In this document: piece by piece, positions 9,896 to 19,600 of the stretch
Numbering within the stretch: position 1 is the first letter of the stretch
How the letters are laid out: every line of letters begins with the position of its first letter
Notes under the pieces: generated by a model
Databases searched by the model: none
What the model saw: the letters and a program-made list of their open reading frames with translations, nothing else
Told to the model about the DNA's origin: nothing
Program-made: the position numbers and the translations under genes
Assembly (NCBI RefSeq): GCF_000315625.1
Contig: NW_005434647.1
Location: 601,890-633,606, forward strand
DNA length: 31,717 bases
Source: Guillardia theta CCMP2712
Taxonomy: Eukaryota > Cryptophyceae > Pyrenomonadales > Geminigeraceae
Direction: 5' to 3'

Positions 9896-10785
9896 TTACT
9901 TGGCGTTGAGTTTTGCTCGCAGCTCAGCATTTTCTGATTCCAATTCCTTAATTCGCATTTCCATCTCCTGAAAACTCGTCAATGATAGAAAATATCAAAA
10001 GAATATTACCTACATTCGATCATTCGTGTTGACAGTCACAGTGAGTGTACCTTTGAGCACTACCCCACCCTGCAACAGGCTGCTGGTCTTCGCTCTCCTT
10101 CTACTCCGTGGCGGCAGCCACCTGATGCTGTGTCGTGTGAGCATCAAGAAAAACAACAGAGGCGAGTACTGATGCTGGTTCCAAAGTCACAGTTGCGCTT
10201 GTTTTCCATCCGCGAGTAGGGCATCCTCCTCCACAACGGCACTGTGAGCGACTTTTCCTCCTCCTCCATGGATCGGCTTCTCACTCTCCAACAGAACAAT
10301 CAGCTGTCAACTGTCAGGAGAGCTGATAGCCTTGCAGCTCGCACGCGGACTGCAACCTGACAAGCGGAGACTTGTGTTAAGGAGGTCAAGATTTCTTCTG
10401 CCCGAACCCCACGGGCTTCCCTAAAGCCAACTTCACCTACAATCAAGAATGCTGGATGTGCCCTGAGTACCGCACGTCCGGCCTCGTCAACCTCATTTTG
10501 ACGCAGGAAGACGCCCTGCCTCTCCCCCCTGCCTCACTCGCTGACCATGCTTGCTCCCCTCGTCTCGACCCGCAGGACCCCTGGAAGTCTCTCGACTCCG
10601 ACTCTTCCTTGAAACACTGCCAGCTCCGGGTCAGAATGAAGTTACAGTCAAGCGTCAGAGTCAAGCTTCAGTCAAGCTCTTTGGGGGATGCAGACCTCTC
10701 TGAGGGATGCGGCAAGGTGGTGATTGCTACGAGCGTTGTGAAACTGCATCGTCCACACCTTCGATGTTTTTCGCCCTTGAGACAT
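9896..10785 (-). CDS. Unrecognised small protein with C-terminal zipper-like helix (seven exons)
   Basis: Exons (descending): 10785-10696, 10623-10570, 10515-10476, 10436-10357, 10303-10191, 10121-10014, 9974-9896; 187 residues, every junction GT-AG and in phase. The ATG (MSQGRKTSKVW) has an in-frame stop 24 bases upstream. The middle reads as beta-rich soluble protein (LAVFQGRVGVERLPGVLR, EEILTSLTQVSACQ, KVAHSAVVEEDALLADGKQ, LQGGVVLKGTLTVTV). It ends in EMEMRIKELESENAELRAKL, a clean heptad helix with Asn at a core position, suggesting dimerisation. I do not recognise the family. Introns are 39-72 bases; the two 39-base ones are the least certain. The opposite strand is open over much of this interval. 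Confidence 0.55.
10630..10677. repeat. Imperfect 24-base tandem duplication inside an intron
   Basis: Units at 10630-10653 and 10654-10677 share GTCAGA at the start and CAGTCAAGC at the end. They lie within the first intron (10695-10624) of the small zipper gene, so they should not affect the protein. Confidence 0.7.
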
Positions 10786-11006
10786 GACAAGAGATGGGGC
10801 AAATGTACATCAGAAGCATGCGGAATACTGTTCAAGCCGAAGCGCAATTTCATATCTATTATGAATCACTGCACTAGAGCACTACCAAGAACAATGATAC
10901 GCATTTTGGTCGAGCAGAGCACGTCAAAGCGGCATCTTGTCCCAGCCTTCCCCCTAACATAAACAAGCGTGAGTCGAACAACAAAGCAACCAGTCAAAGA
11001 ACCTCA

Positions 11007-14000
11007 CTAGGCAAGCCGAAAGAGCTCAAGCTTGGAGTTGCTTCCCCAAGGGATGAACCTTTCCTTGTCCTCATCGTAGACGAAGCAGAAGTAAGGGTTG
11101 CTCGCACTCAACGCACACGGGTGATCCTTCACGCAGATCCAAACTTTGAACTGATCCGTCATGAGCACTCCCAGGCCTCCCATCTTGTACTGCACCGAGC
11201 AGTTCTTGAGAGCTGGAATGATGATCTCGTCCCACGTGTAAGGGAGCGAGCAGTTCCTGTAGCTCGGGTCTTCACCCCACAGGAACGGATGCGTCGACGA
11301 GTTGAGCATCGCCATCCAGTTGGAGCATCCTCCCAGCACCTGCTTGCCGTACTTGCCGAGGCAGACGTCCGGCCCTCTCTGCAGCGACCCGATGCTGAAG
11401 GAGCTGTCGCACGAGGCCCCGGGCTCTATGGTGCACGTGCTGCTGCATCCGTCACCGTCCACTTGGTTGCCATCGTCGCACTGCTCGAAGACGTCAGGAG
11501 CGGCGAGGAAAGCCTCTGCGTTGATGTAGAGGCAGGAGGGGGACGAGCAGTACCAGCATTTAGGACTCTCGATGTTGATCTGCAGAGAGAACTTCGGCCC
11601 CTCAACGTTGGGAGGAACTTGAGAGAAGACGATTGGAACTTTCATCCCGCAGGTGGGGCTCATCTGGTAAGGAGAGGAGAAGGGGATGCTGACGCCGTTG
11701 AGGGTCACGTTCATGATGGAACCCTCGTAGAGAGAGGTCGAGTCCATGTCGACAAGAAGGTACATGGGCCCCGATGAGTTGATCGCAGGTCGGAAATCAA
11801 CATCGCAAGTAGACATCGTCAAGGACTGAGAGTAGACTCCTCCCATCCCGTCAGCCATCGTTGACGTGTACGAGTAAGATGTCGTCGAAGTGCAGTTCAC
11901 CGCTGTGAGCCTGCGGAACGTCCAGTCTCGGAGCCCGTTGCCGCACATGGGCTTTGACTTGCCTCCCCATGACAGCTCGAAGGGAAATGGCGAGGAGGTC
12001 CGGTTGTTGACGGTGGAGAAGTAGTTCAAGGTGAGCGAGCGACCGCGGAAGACTTGAAACTCGTTGGGCAAGACTTGAATCTCCCCCTGCGAGCTCAACT
12101 CAAGTCTGTCGCACGCGACCTGCTGCTTGTACATAGTGCAGAAGTTCTTGAGGTGCAGGAGCTCAGCTGAGCTTTGCTGGAAGGAGACGGGCAGGAGGAT
12201 CTTGCCGTTGCCGTCGCTCAGCAGAGAGAGACCGTAGCTGTTCGCCATGAGCCCGACAGACACTCTGATGCGGTTGTCCTCGAAGAATGTCGCCTCCCAG
12301 ATGATGTTGGGCCAGCCGAGCTGACCGCTGGTTGAGGCTGTACCTTCAAACCGAACGAGAAAGCCTCGCATGCCCGCCTCATACACTCTCTTGGTCAGCA
12401 CGAGCTGAGCCGACGTGTCGGAGCCTCCGACGAACATGGTGGGTGTGGGAGGCCAGGAAGCAGACAGACCAGAGTGGAAGGAGAAGCCGTTGTAGAAGGT
12501 GATGTAGGAGTTGGAACTGATGTACGTCCGATTCCTCACGTTCTTGCCCTCCACGCAAAAGTCGAAGCCAAAGTCAGGAAGCAGCAAGCTATCGTCATCC
12601 ATGTTCTGCATCCCGTCGGACAAGGAGGAAGGATAGAGCAAGCTCCAATAGCCCATGATGGTTCCAGTGACCGAGTCGTACTGGCTTGCTGTCGACGATC
12701 CGTTGAACTTCATGCTTGTAGACGAGGAGCTGTCGCCGTTCAATTCTTCGCAGACAGTTGGGAGCAAATGAGTTGGGATGACCGCCAGCTCGATCTCGCT
12801 CATACCGTTGTTGCTGTCGGAGATGCTGAACGAGGCGCACGTGGCGCCAGGAGCGACTTCGTTCTCGTACCTCTTAGTGAAGACGTCATGCGGTGACAAG
12901 TCGAAGTGACAGCAATTTTCTAGTGTGCACTCCTTCTTGCATGTCGACGAGCATCCGTCGCCGTCGACAAGGTTCCCGTCATCGCACGCCTCCAGCCCTT
13001 CTTGGATGCCATCGCCGCACACGTCGTACACGATGGGTCCATACTTGAGCAGGAACGGGCTGTAAGAAGCCACTCTCACCTTAGACACGTTGGCTCTGAA
13101 CGCAGAGTTGTACATCTGAGCGTCTGGCAACCACAAGTTCATGTGGCTGCCTGATATCGAGCCATCATAGTTCCATTGGCTGCAGTCTGAGTTGGCACAG
13201 GTGTAGATTTCAAGGTCAAGCTGAGGATTGCTCCGCATATCAAGAAATGAAACCTGAAGCGACGTCAAACCAGTCGGCTCGATGTCATGTATGCATTCCT
13301 GGCCGTTGAAAGCGCTTGAATGGTGGACAACGCCAGACTCTTGATAGTATCTGTCGCATCCGCACGTGCACTCGAAGCAGGAGGACTTGTCTTGCGGCCA
13401 CACCTCTTGGTCGCACTGCCAGCCTTGCTCCACCTGGCAGGTCGACGAGCAGCCGTCGCCTGAGACTGAGTTGCCATCGTCGCACTGCTCCGGAGCTGTC
13501 AAAATCCCATCACCACATTTGGGTGACTGACTACAATCGATCGAGAAGTATCCTGCGTCGCAATCGCAGATGGGGGCTCTACACGTGCCATGACCTGAGC
13601 AGCTGTTGGGGCAGGAGGGCGATGAGCTGCAGTCTGGCTCAGCAGTGATGGCGCCCGTCACCACCAGCGCGAAGTTCTGCGACCCCTGAGGCAAGTCATA
13701 GGCAGACACGTAGACGCTGTAGGTGCCTGCGGGAGCCTGCGGCAGGGTGATCTGCTCCACATTGTTGGTTCGGTCCATGTTCGAGCCCGAGCGGTTGTTG
13801 CCGTACAAGGTGTTGCCACTGCCATCGATGAGCACGAGGTCGAGATCGCTGATGAGCGCCTTGGAGGCGTAGGGAGACCCGGGGGGGTCCGTCCACACTA
13901 GAGTGACTCGGAACTGAGAGCCGCCGGAGACGGAGAAGCATTTCTTTACGACCTGACCTTGAGACAGCTGCACCCGATCGTAAGTCTTCAACACAAAGTC

Positions 14001-17000
14001 TGAATCCGCTCCGAACCACAAGACTGACGACAAGTCAAGCAGCCCATACCCCTGCTCCGCTGAAGGGCTTGCAGTCGACTCCTGCCATGCGACTCCAGAC
14101 CTTCCTCCGTAGATATCAAGGTAGCCCCACAAGCCGTTCCTCACCATCTTAGACCCATACTGGTAAGCATGGCGCAGAGGCTTGCCGCTTTGAATGATCA
14201 TAGCTTTGACTAGCGCCGAGGAAGGGTTGACACCATCCGCGTCTGAGGGAGAGCCCGTGACATGGTAGCCCTCCTCGAAGTACTGCCTCACTATGGCGGC
14301 TGCCCCGGCGGTTGCTGGAGTAGCCATGGAGGTTCCGCTCATCTCGAGGATGCAGTTGTTGTTGAGCCCGACGGAGTCAGCGCACTGGAAGCTGTTGCGG
14401 ATTCCATCGGAAGAAGCGGAGAAGATGTTCTGACCAGGAGCGACGATGTCCGGCTTGTTTCTGAAATCATAGGTTGGTCCCCGCGATGAGAAGATCGACA
14501 AGTCGGTGTGCTTGTACTCTTGTCCTGAGCGAACGTTGCTGACCAGTGGTAACTTGGCCAACTGCATAGAATAGAGGCAGAAATAAGAGAAGCCTGGAGC
14601 GCAGGTCTGCTGAAACCATCTTGTTGTGAGATTGTACGCGTCCAAACCTGAGATGCCAGCGACAGGTATCGTGATCTGATCCTTCAACATTTCGTTCGGT
14701 CCTCCTGTTGCTTTCAAAACAGGCGCGGGGTATTGGATCGCAGGTTCGTACAAGATCAGCGCAGAGGCTCCCATGTTCTGAGCATTCCAGGCCATGAGCA
14801 CTTCATCGCAATAGCCCATGAAAGGAGAAATAATCATGTTGCCTTTAAAGAAGCCTCGAAAGTAACCGCTCAATGGATTAGAGAAGCCTGTCAGAGTCAC
14901 CGTCTTGTTGATTTCAAGTGGATTTGAGAAGATAGTATACCCTTGCTTTGAAAGCGAGAAGGAGTCATCATAAGAAGTGGTGACAGCGCTGATGATGGTG
15001 TATACAATGCTGCTGTTCTCGTACAGAGTCACTTGTGATTCTTGATTGCACGATCCTTGAGGGTAATAAGTCTTCACGTAAACAGTGTAACCGTTGACTC
15101 CATTGTCCTGCACTTTTTTACCTACCATGAACAAAGGGGTTGCTTCGTAGTCATTGTTGAAAATGAACTGCGAAGACAACGCGTCCAGTGAAGAACCAAA
15201 GGCAATAGAGCCTCCCGTCAAATACGTGCGATTCCTCGCATTTTCTCCAAAAATACAAAAATCAACTTCAGTCTTCAATTCTATGTGCATTTTCGAAGAA
15301 GAGTAATAGTGGTAGTTGTACATTTCAGAAATAGACGAGTCATACAAGATGTCCCATGAAGTAGTGGCATGAGAAATCATCGTGAAGGTTACTCCAAACC
15401 AATTGAAGGAACAATAAAACTGGTTCGATATCGATCGATCATAGTCAACGACGATCTGAATCGATCCCGACACGTCTGACGGTATCCTGTAAGTTGTACT
15501 GATTGATTGTCCACACGACTGACTGCCTGACACACTGAAGTCCATAGGAACATAGTCGCCAGCAACAGTGATTCCCCTGACATTAGTGACACTGTTGCTG
15601 CCCATCCAGTACGACAAAGGCACTTGAATCATAAGATCGACATCACCTCCAGATGTTCTGTCAACGTACATTGAGAGAGAACATGTCGTCATCGACATGT
15701 CAGAGCCGCTGACATCGCAAGTCTGGTAATCCTGAAAGTTGATGCTCGATTGAACGTTGCCTAGGCTTTCAACAGTGTGCATGTCTGACCAGCTTGTTGA
15801 GATCTCAGCATCAGATGAAGTCTGTACCGAGCAGAATGAGCTCGAGTCCGGACGAGGCAGGCACAGCAGAGTCTGAATATCCTTACACCATGGACCAGGC
15901 GGGTAGCACCCACTGTAAAAGTATTGACCGACTATTGAAGCGTTGACAGCTCTGGTGTCGGGGGTCAGCGGAGCTCCGAAGGAGGCAGGGAGGATGTCAA
16001 CCAGCCTCTCGTCTGAGCCATCGGAGAGCAGCATGGAGAGGTTGAAGTAGGTACCATAACCATGCGCCACGTACGACTCACGGGAGTTCAAGCTTGATCC
16101 TACCGATAGGATGTTCTTGGCATTCCCTGGACTGCCAATCGAGAAGTGATCAGGACCGCTATTCCCAGCAGCAAACACAACCAGAAAATCATCTTTGTCG
16201 TACATGAATGAATCGGTTTCCATGCACTGACAATTGTATCCAGACGAATAGCCCCCCCATGAGTTGGAGTGAATCCTTGCTCCATTGTTGTATGCATGGG
16301 GATAGATACTCGAGCTCAGGTCCCATGGCAGGTAGTTGAGGTAAGGCTCGAAATTCGAAACATCGTCGAACACGATCTTCGCTCCTGGAGCTGATCCATT
16401 GTACTGAGTCGCAAGAGTGTTGATGGGACCAGCGGCGCCAGCAACGATACCGGACACATGCGTGCCGTGACCATGATACGAGTCATAAGACTGAGGATAG
16501 GGGGGAGGAGGAGGATAAGAGTTGTAAGACAAAATCTTACGGTGACTGGGTTGAGCAGGGCACATGCTGGCGCAACCCGAGTAAGAGTAGTAATAACAAT
16601 CCTCACACACAGAGACCTGAACCTCGGGATCATAGAAAAAGCAAGAATCAAAATCAATGCCAGTGTCTGCAATTCCCACTGTTTGTCCTTTTCCGTTCAA
16701 ACCGAGCTGTTCCAGCTTCGTTTTGGTTGGTTGCCACTGATAGGTTCCCTGAACGATCAAAGAAGAATACTTGTTGAAAGTGCGATACTCTGTCCTCTTT
16801 TCCATCCATTTCACCGATGCTTGATTTGCCAAAATCTCAACAACCTTGCCGACGTTTTGCGCGTTGGTTTCAATCGTCAGCATATTGCTTGTTTTCGCCC
16901 ATACTTGAGCGATCTTGCCCGATCTTGTGCTGAAAGCGTTTTCCAACAATCGGAGCATATTGGTGAGAGACATTTGATCCGGATGAACTGAGATGGCTGC

Positions 17001-17732
17001 CTCAAGAAATACGCTCTCATCAGGTCCAGCCGGTGCTCCCTTCTCCTTGTCTTGTCCATATTTGTCTTGCTTGGTCTGAGACTTGGAGTTTCGCTGGTTT
17101 CCCTTGTGTTTCTTGTGGCTGTTGTCGAGGGTCCCTCGCTTCTCAGGGTGCTGGGGGTTGCTGTTGATGACTGTCTCGGGCTGCTTGGCTGAGAGCGATC
17201 TCATCGCCAAGGAGATATAATCCTGCAGGTCGTTGGATATCTTCATGCTCGACGGGAGGTGATAAATCGTCTCCACATGCTTCATGCTCGCAACACGAAG
17301 TTTCCTGGAAGGTTCCATAGCAACCACATACGTGTCGTATGGAATGTATTGCACAAACTTGTCTCCGCTGGTGGCCTTCAACTGAGAGAGCATGTCGGGA
17401 GGAGCGGGATGTTTCACTCGAACAAGGTAATGACTCTTGCTTGATTCCTCAAACACAATCTGTTGCTGAGCAATGGTCGAGTCTTGTCTGAATCGAGTCT
17501 TGAGCTTTGCATGTGCTCTGTCTTCTGTATGATGAAGCAGCAAAGTGTCGGGGTTGTAAATCATGAGAGGTCTTCCTGGAAGGTTCTTGGCAACCACAGA
17601 ACGCCTTTCTCCATGCCGAAAACCATGTTCGAACTCTTCCTTGCTTACTCTCGCATCACAACAAGGTGCACTACTCAACAGCAACGCCATGGCTGCGAGC
17701 AGCAGCTTGTTTGCTGCCATCCCTCCCGCCAT
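11007..17732 (-). CDS. Giant secreted subtilisin-like serine protease with cysteine-rich repeats, intron-free
   Basis: One open frame of 2241 residues. A signal peptide (about 1-27, LLLAAMALLLSSAPCC) is followed by a propeptide-like region (about 90-330). The S8 catalytic residues are visible: Asp356 (GIADTGID), His422 (GHGTHVSG), oxyanion Asn524 (FAAGNSG) and Ser1135 (SGTSMATP). About 610 residues separate Asn524 from Ser1135, far more than in simple subtilases; this insert includes a PA-like segment (about 955-1045). After the Ser comes a beta-sandwich (about 1255-1360, FRVTLVWTDPPG) like that of KP-43 type subtilases, then an EGF-like motif (CPNSCSGHGTCRAPICDCDAG). DUF4215-type repeats (CGDG...EQCDDGN...DGDGCSSTC) lie near 1406, 1572 and 2083. 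Many NxS/T sites fit secretion or a surface location. The absence of introns contrasts with its neighbours. It ends without a membrane anchor. Confidence 0.9.
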   Translation of the reverse strand: MAGGMAANKLLLAAMALLLSSAPCCDARVSKEEFEHGFRHGERRSVVAKNLPGRPLMIYNPDTLLLHHTEDRAHAKLKTRFRQDSTIAQQQIVFEESSKSHYLVRVKHPAPPDMLSQLKATSGDKFVQYIPYDTYVVAMEPSRKLRVASMKHVETIYHLPSSMKISNDLQDYISLAMRSLSAKQPETVINSNPQHPEKRGTLDNSHKKHKGNQRNSKSQTKQDKYGQDKEKGAPAGPDESVFLEAAISVHPDQMSLTNMLRLLENAFSTRSGKIAQVWAKTSNMLTIETNAQNVGKVVEILANQASVKWMEKRTEYRTFNKYSSLIVQGTYQWQPTKTKLEQLGLNGKGQTVGIADTGIDFDSCFFYDPEVQVSVCEDCYYYSYSGCASMCPAQPSHRKILSYNSYPPPPPYPQSYDSYHGHGTHVSGIVAGAAGPINTLATQYNGSAPGAKIVFDDVSNFEPYLNYLPWDLSSSIYPHAYNNGARIHSNSWGGYSSGYNCQCMETDSFMYDKDDFLVVFAAGNSGPDHFSIGSPGNAKNILSVGSSLNSRESYVAHGYGTYFNLSMLLSDGSDERLVDILPASFGAPLTPDTRAVNASIVGQYFYSGCYPPGPWCKDIQTLLCLPRPDSSSFCSVQTSSDAEISTSWSDMHTVESLGNVQSSINFQDYQTCDVSGSDMSMTTCSLSMYVDRTSGGDVDLMIQVPLSYWMGSNSVTNVRGITVAGDYVPMDFSVSGSQSCGQSISTTYRIPSDVSGSIQIVVDYDRSISNQFYCSFNWFGVTFTMISHATTSWDILYDSSISEMYNYHYYSSSKMHIELKTEVDFCIFGENARNRTYLTGGSIAFGSSLDALSSQFIFNNDYEATPLFMVGKKVQDNGVNGYTVYVKTYYPQGSCNQESQVTLYENSSIVYTIISAVTTSYDDSFSLSKQGYTIFSNPLEINKTVTLTGFSNPLSGYFRGFFKGNMIISPFMGYCDEVLMAWNAQNMGASALILYEPAIQYPAPVLKATGGPNEMLKDQITIPVAGISGLDAYNLTTRWFQQTCAPGFSYFCLYSMQLAKLPLVSNVRSGQEYKHTDLSIFSSRGPTYDFRNKPDIVAPGQNIFSASSDGIRNSFQCADSVGLNNNCILEMSGTSMATPATAGAAAIVRQYFEEGYHVTGSPSDADGVNPSSALVKAMIIQSGKPLRHAYQYGSKMVRNGLWGYLDIYGGRSGVAWQESTASPSAEQGYGLLDLSSVLWFGADSDFVLKTYDRVQLSQGQVVKKCFSVSGGSQFRVTLVWTDPPGSPYASKALISDLDLVLIDGSGNTLYGNNRSGSNMDRTNNVEQITLPQAPAGTYSVYVSAYDLPQGSQNFALVVTGAITAEPDCSSSPSCPNSCSGHGTCRAPICDCDAGYFSIDCSQSPKCGDGILTAPEQCDDGNSVSGDGCSSTCQVEQGWQCDQEVWPQDKSSCFECTCGCDRYYQESGVVHHSSAFNGQECIHDIEPTGLTSLQVSFLDMRSNPQLDLEIYTCANSDCSQWNYDGSISGSHMNLWLPDAQMYNSAFRANVSKVRVASYSPFLLKYGPIVYDVCGDGIQEGLEACDDGNLVDGDGCSSTCKKECTLENCCHFDLSPHDVFTKRYENEVAPGATCASFSISDSNNGMSEIELAVIPTHLLPTVCEELNGDSSSSTSMKFNGSSTASQYDSVTGTIMGYWSLLYPSSLSDGMQNMDDDSLLLPDFGFDFCVEGKNVRNRTYISSNSYITFYNGFSFHSGLSASWPPTPTMFVGGSDTSAQLVLTKRVYEAGMRGFLVRFEGTASTSGQLGWPNIIWEATFFEDNRIRVSVGLMANSYGLSLLSDGNGKILLPVSFQQSSAELLHLKNFCTMYKQQVACDRLELSSQGEIQVLPNEFQVFRGRSLTLNYFSTVNNRTSSPFPFELSWGGKSKPMCGNGLRDWTFRRLTAVNCTSTTSYSYTSTMADGMGGVYSQSLTMSTCDVDFRPAINSSGPMYLLVDMDSTSLYEGSIMNVTLNGVSIPFSSPYQMSPTCGMKVPIVFSQVPPNVEGPKFSLQINIESPKCWYCSSPSCLYINAEAFLAAPDVFEQCDDGNQVDGDGCSSTCTIEPGASCDSSFSIGSLQRGPDVCLGKYGKQVLGGCSNWMAMLNSSTHPFLWGEDPSYRNCSLPYTWDEIIIPALKNCSVQYKMGGLGVLMTDQFKVWICVKDHPCALSASNPYFCFVYDEDKERFIPWGSNSKLELFRLA

Positions 17733-18030
17733 GGAATCAGTCCAGCTGCAAGGGGGCGGCCGTCAAATTCTCATCGCACCCACCCACCCCACCAAAAAAT
17801 GATAGAGGTCGAGCATTTCAATGTTCCCTTCGATCTTGATTAGGTCCTCTCCTCCTAAACTTGGCTAGCACTTGCTGCACTAATACCAGACATAAAGGAT
17901 TTCACGGCTTTAGCCCTTGACAAGTCTGTCTCCCGTGGTCCTTGATGGCTGCAGTACCGTACCCCCGTTCCGAACTAGTCTTACATCTTTAGAACTTGAC
18001 GTGCCTGGCACATCGATTGGAGACGGACCT

Positions 18031-18122
18031 GGTACAAACGGATATACAGTAGTATATATGGTACTATTTACTCTGGTACAAACGGATATACAGTAGTATA
18101 TATGGTACTATTTACTTACTCT
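18031..18122. repeat. 44-bp tandem duplication
   Basis: The unit beginning GGTACAAACGGATATACAGT starts at 18031 and again at 18075, identical for 42 bases. The second copy carries an extra TTAC before CTCT. Each unit contains a near-palindromic ATATACAGTAGTATATAT core. The close identity implies a recent duplication. Confidence 0.9.
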
Positions 18123-18411
18123 GGTACCCCCGGCCGAGTTCAAAGAACAAGAGACCCGTTGGTGTCCCTGAACTGTGATACAAAATACCGGGTGGGTGGG
18201 TCGTCAATCGGGAGTCCGTAAATGTCGGTCTAGTTTTTAACTTAGTAAGCTGCTTTGTACAGTTGATGGGGACCTGGAAACAAAAACTTAGTAAATAAAA
18301 GTGTTATCATTATTAGTACCACTGCGTCAAGTTTGGCACTTTTTTGACATGTCTGGTAGTCTGGAACTTGAAATTAAAATGGTCCTGCTTCATTTCGGCT
18401 TTACAAGTGTC

Positions 18412-18478
18412 ACCCCCCGGCCCGGTGGTGCCGATCGACCCCGGTGACCGGCGGGCCGGGCCGGCCATACCGCGGGGG
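18412..18478. other. GC-rich island
   Basis: CCCCCCGGCCCGGTGG followed by CCGGTGACCGGCGGGCCGGG and GGCCGGCC, then CCGCGGGGGG. It contains the GGGCCGG words also seen at 3726-3820 and 18985-19105. No gene is apparent. Confidence 0.4.
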
Positions 18479-18555
18479 GCGATAAGAGAATCATGAGACT
18501 CGTTACACTGAGTGGCCCGGCCTGATGGAGTGTATCATGAAGGAGAGCAAAGGAC

Positions 18556-18735
18556 TGGAACCTTTTTTTTTTTTTCTTTTTTGGAAGATAACAGAGACTG
18601 GAAGGATAGGAGAAAGAGAAAAGGTTAAGAGATAGCGAGAAAGGAAGTGACTCGGAACTTCGGAAGAGAGAGAGAATGAGGAGAAAGAGAGAGAGAGAGA
18701 AGAGAAGGGAAGAGAGAGAGAGAGGGAGGAAGACA
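18556..18735. repeat. Poly-T then GA-rich simple sequence
   Basis: A 13-base T run near 18563 is followed by about 130 bases of almost pure purine (GAGAGAGA with interruptions). The opposite-strand open frame through it is a poly-Ser/Leu artefact of the repeat. Confidence 0.8.
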
Positions 18736-18984
18736 GGACCCCATGCTTAGTATATACAGATAGTAACCAGGAGTATTGTCCGCCGCCCCGAGCCTCCGAT
18801 GCTTCAAGGGCCTCACTGGTCATTCCACCGTACCGGTTCCAGAACTGAGCCTGTAGTACAATTTCTCAGTTTTTGTGCTCGGCAAGGGCCTGCCAGGCTG
18901 GGCTCTACTATGATATAAGATCCATGTGATCCGTCACGGCCACCGCATGGAATCACTGTGACACTGTGACTCTGGAGTCCGGCC

Positions 18985-19105
18985 CGTCACGAGACACGGC
19001 CGCCCCCCGCGGGCCGGGCGGCCCGGCAGTGGGCCCGGGGCCAGCCGCGGCGCTGAGCCGCGGCCCTGCCAGGCCCAGGCTGGCCGCCGCGCCGCACTGC
19101 ACCGG
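18985..19105. other. GC-rich island with paired GCCGCGGC palindromes
   Basis: Dense CCGGGC/GGCCCGG words plus two copies of AGCCGCGGC (near 19042 and 19055). It is preceded at about 18953 by an ACTGTGAC pair (ATCACTGTGACACTGTGACT). It has composition and word content like the islands at 3.7 and 18.4 kb. No coding signal is seen. Confidence 0.4.
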
Positions 19106-19444
19106 GACAACAGTCCTCGTACTCGGATTTGTAACTTAACTTTGAGTAAAGAGAAGGCTCAACCGTAGCGTATCCGATGATGTGACAGTTGGGCTTGTAC
19201 GGTCAGTGTTCCAGTCACACTGAACTTAATACTGATGTACTGATTTAACTAAACAATTGTATCAGTGGTCTCACGGTTGTAGTAGGCTTCCTTTTTTGAC
19301 TGAAAAAGAAAGGCAGATGTTGATAAAGGTTGTCAAGCATGTTCGCACAGTTGCGGGAGGCGCGAGCGATGCTAAGCTCGGGCTTCTGCTCGCCCATCAC
19401 CGTCTATGACCCCGTCAGCCAAACCTCCAGCTCCTGCAAGGTCA

Positions 19445-19600
19445 TCATGCAGATCTCTTAGTGATCTCTTCCTCGTTCTTGTCCTTGTCCTCGTCACCTG
19501 GGTTGTCCTGGACCTGCTGGAAGGTCATTTCCTTCCGCTAGCGCCTAGGTCGTCCCATCATCTCATCCGCATACTCTGAGGGTGTCTCTTGCATATCTGC
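19445..19600 (-). pseudogene. Possible decayed gene or misjudged exons with an in-frame TAG
   Basis: On the minus strand a protein-like frame runs ADMQETPSEYADEMMGRPRR, then TAG at 19540-19538, then RKEMTFQQVQDNPGDEDKD... to a stop at 19445. Both halves have coding character, yet I find no GT-AG intron that removes the TAG in phase. Further protein-like scraps lie upstream on the same strand to about 19860 (MSMNWKSSQHNL, NMSQFVMTISDNLD). A decayed gene is the simplest reading; unresolved splicing or a sequence error are alternatives. No family is recognised. Confidence 0.35.

Larger units (their letters stand above)
17733..19340. other. Gene-poor intergenic block
   Basis: About 1.6 kb upstream of the subtilase. 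I find no frame that resembles a real exon. The sequence is a mosaic of AT-rich stretches, GC islands, a purine tract and a tandem duplication, listed separately. The first part (CACCCACCCACCCC near 17780) is C-rich on the plus strand, so G-rich on the subtilase coding strand. Confidence 0.5.

Noticed and set aside
10060-10962. Plus-strand cysteine-containing secreted protein (DFFCPNPTGFPKANFTYNQE) upstream of the subtilase.
   Set aside because: It has no start or coherent exon chain, whereas the minus strand of the same interval gives seven exons in perfect phase from ATG to stop.
18503-18823. Minus-strand frame of Ser/Leu repeats.
   Set aside because: It is produced entirely by the GA-rich tract.
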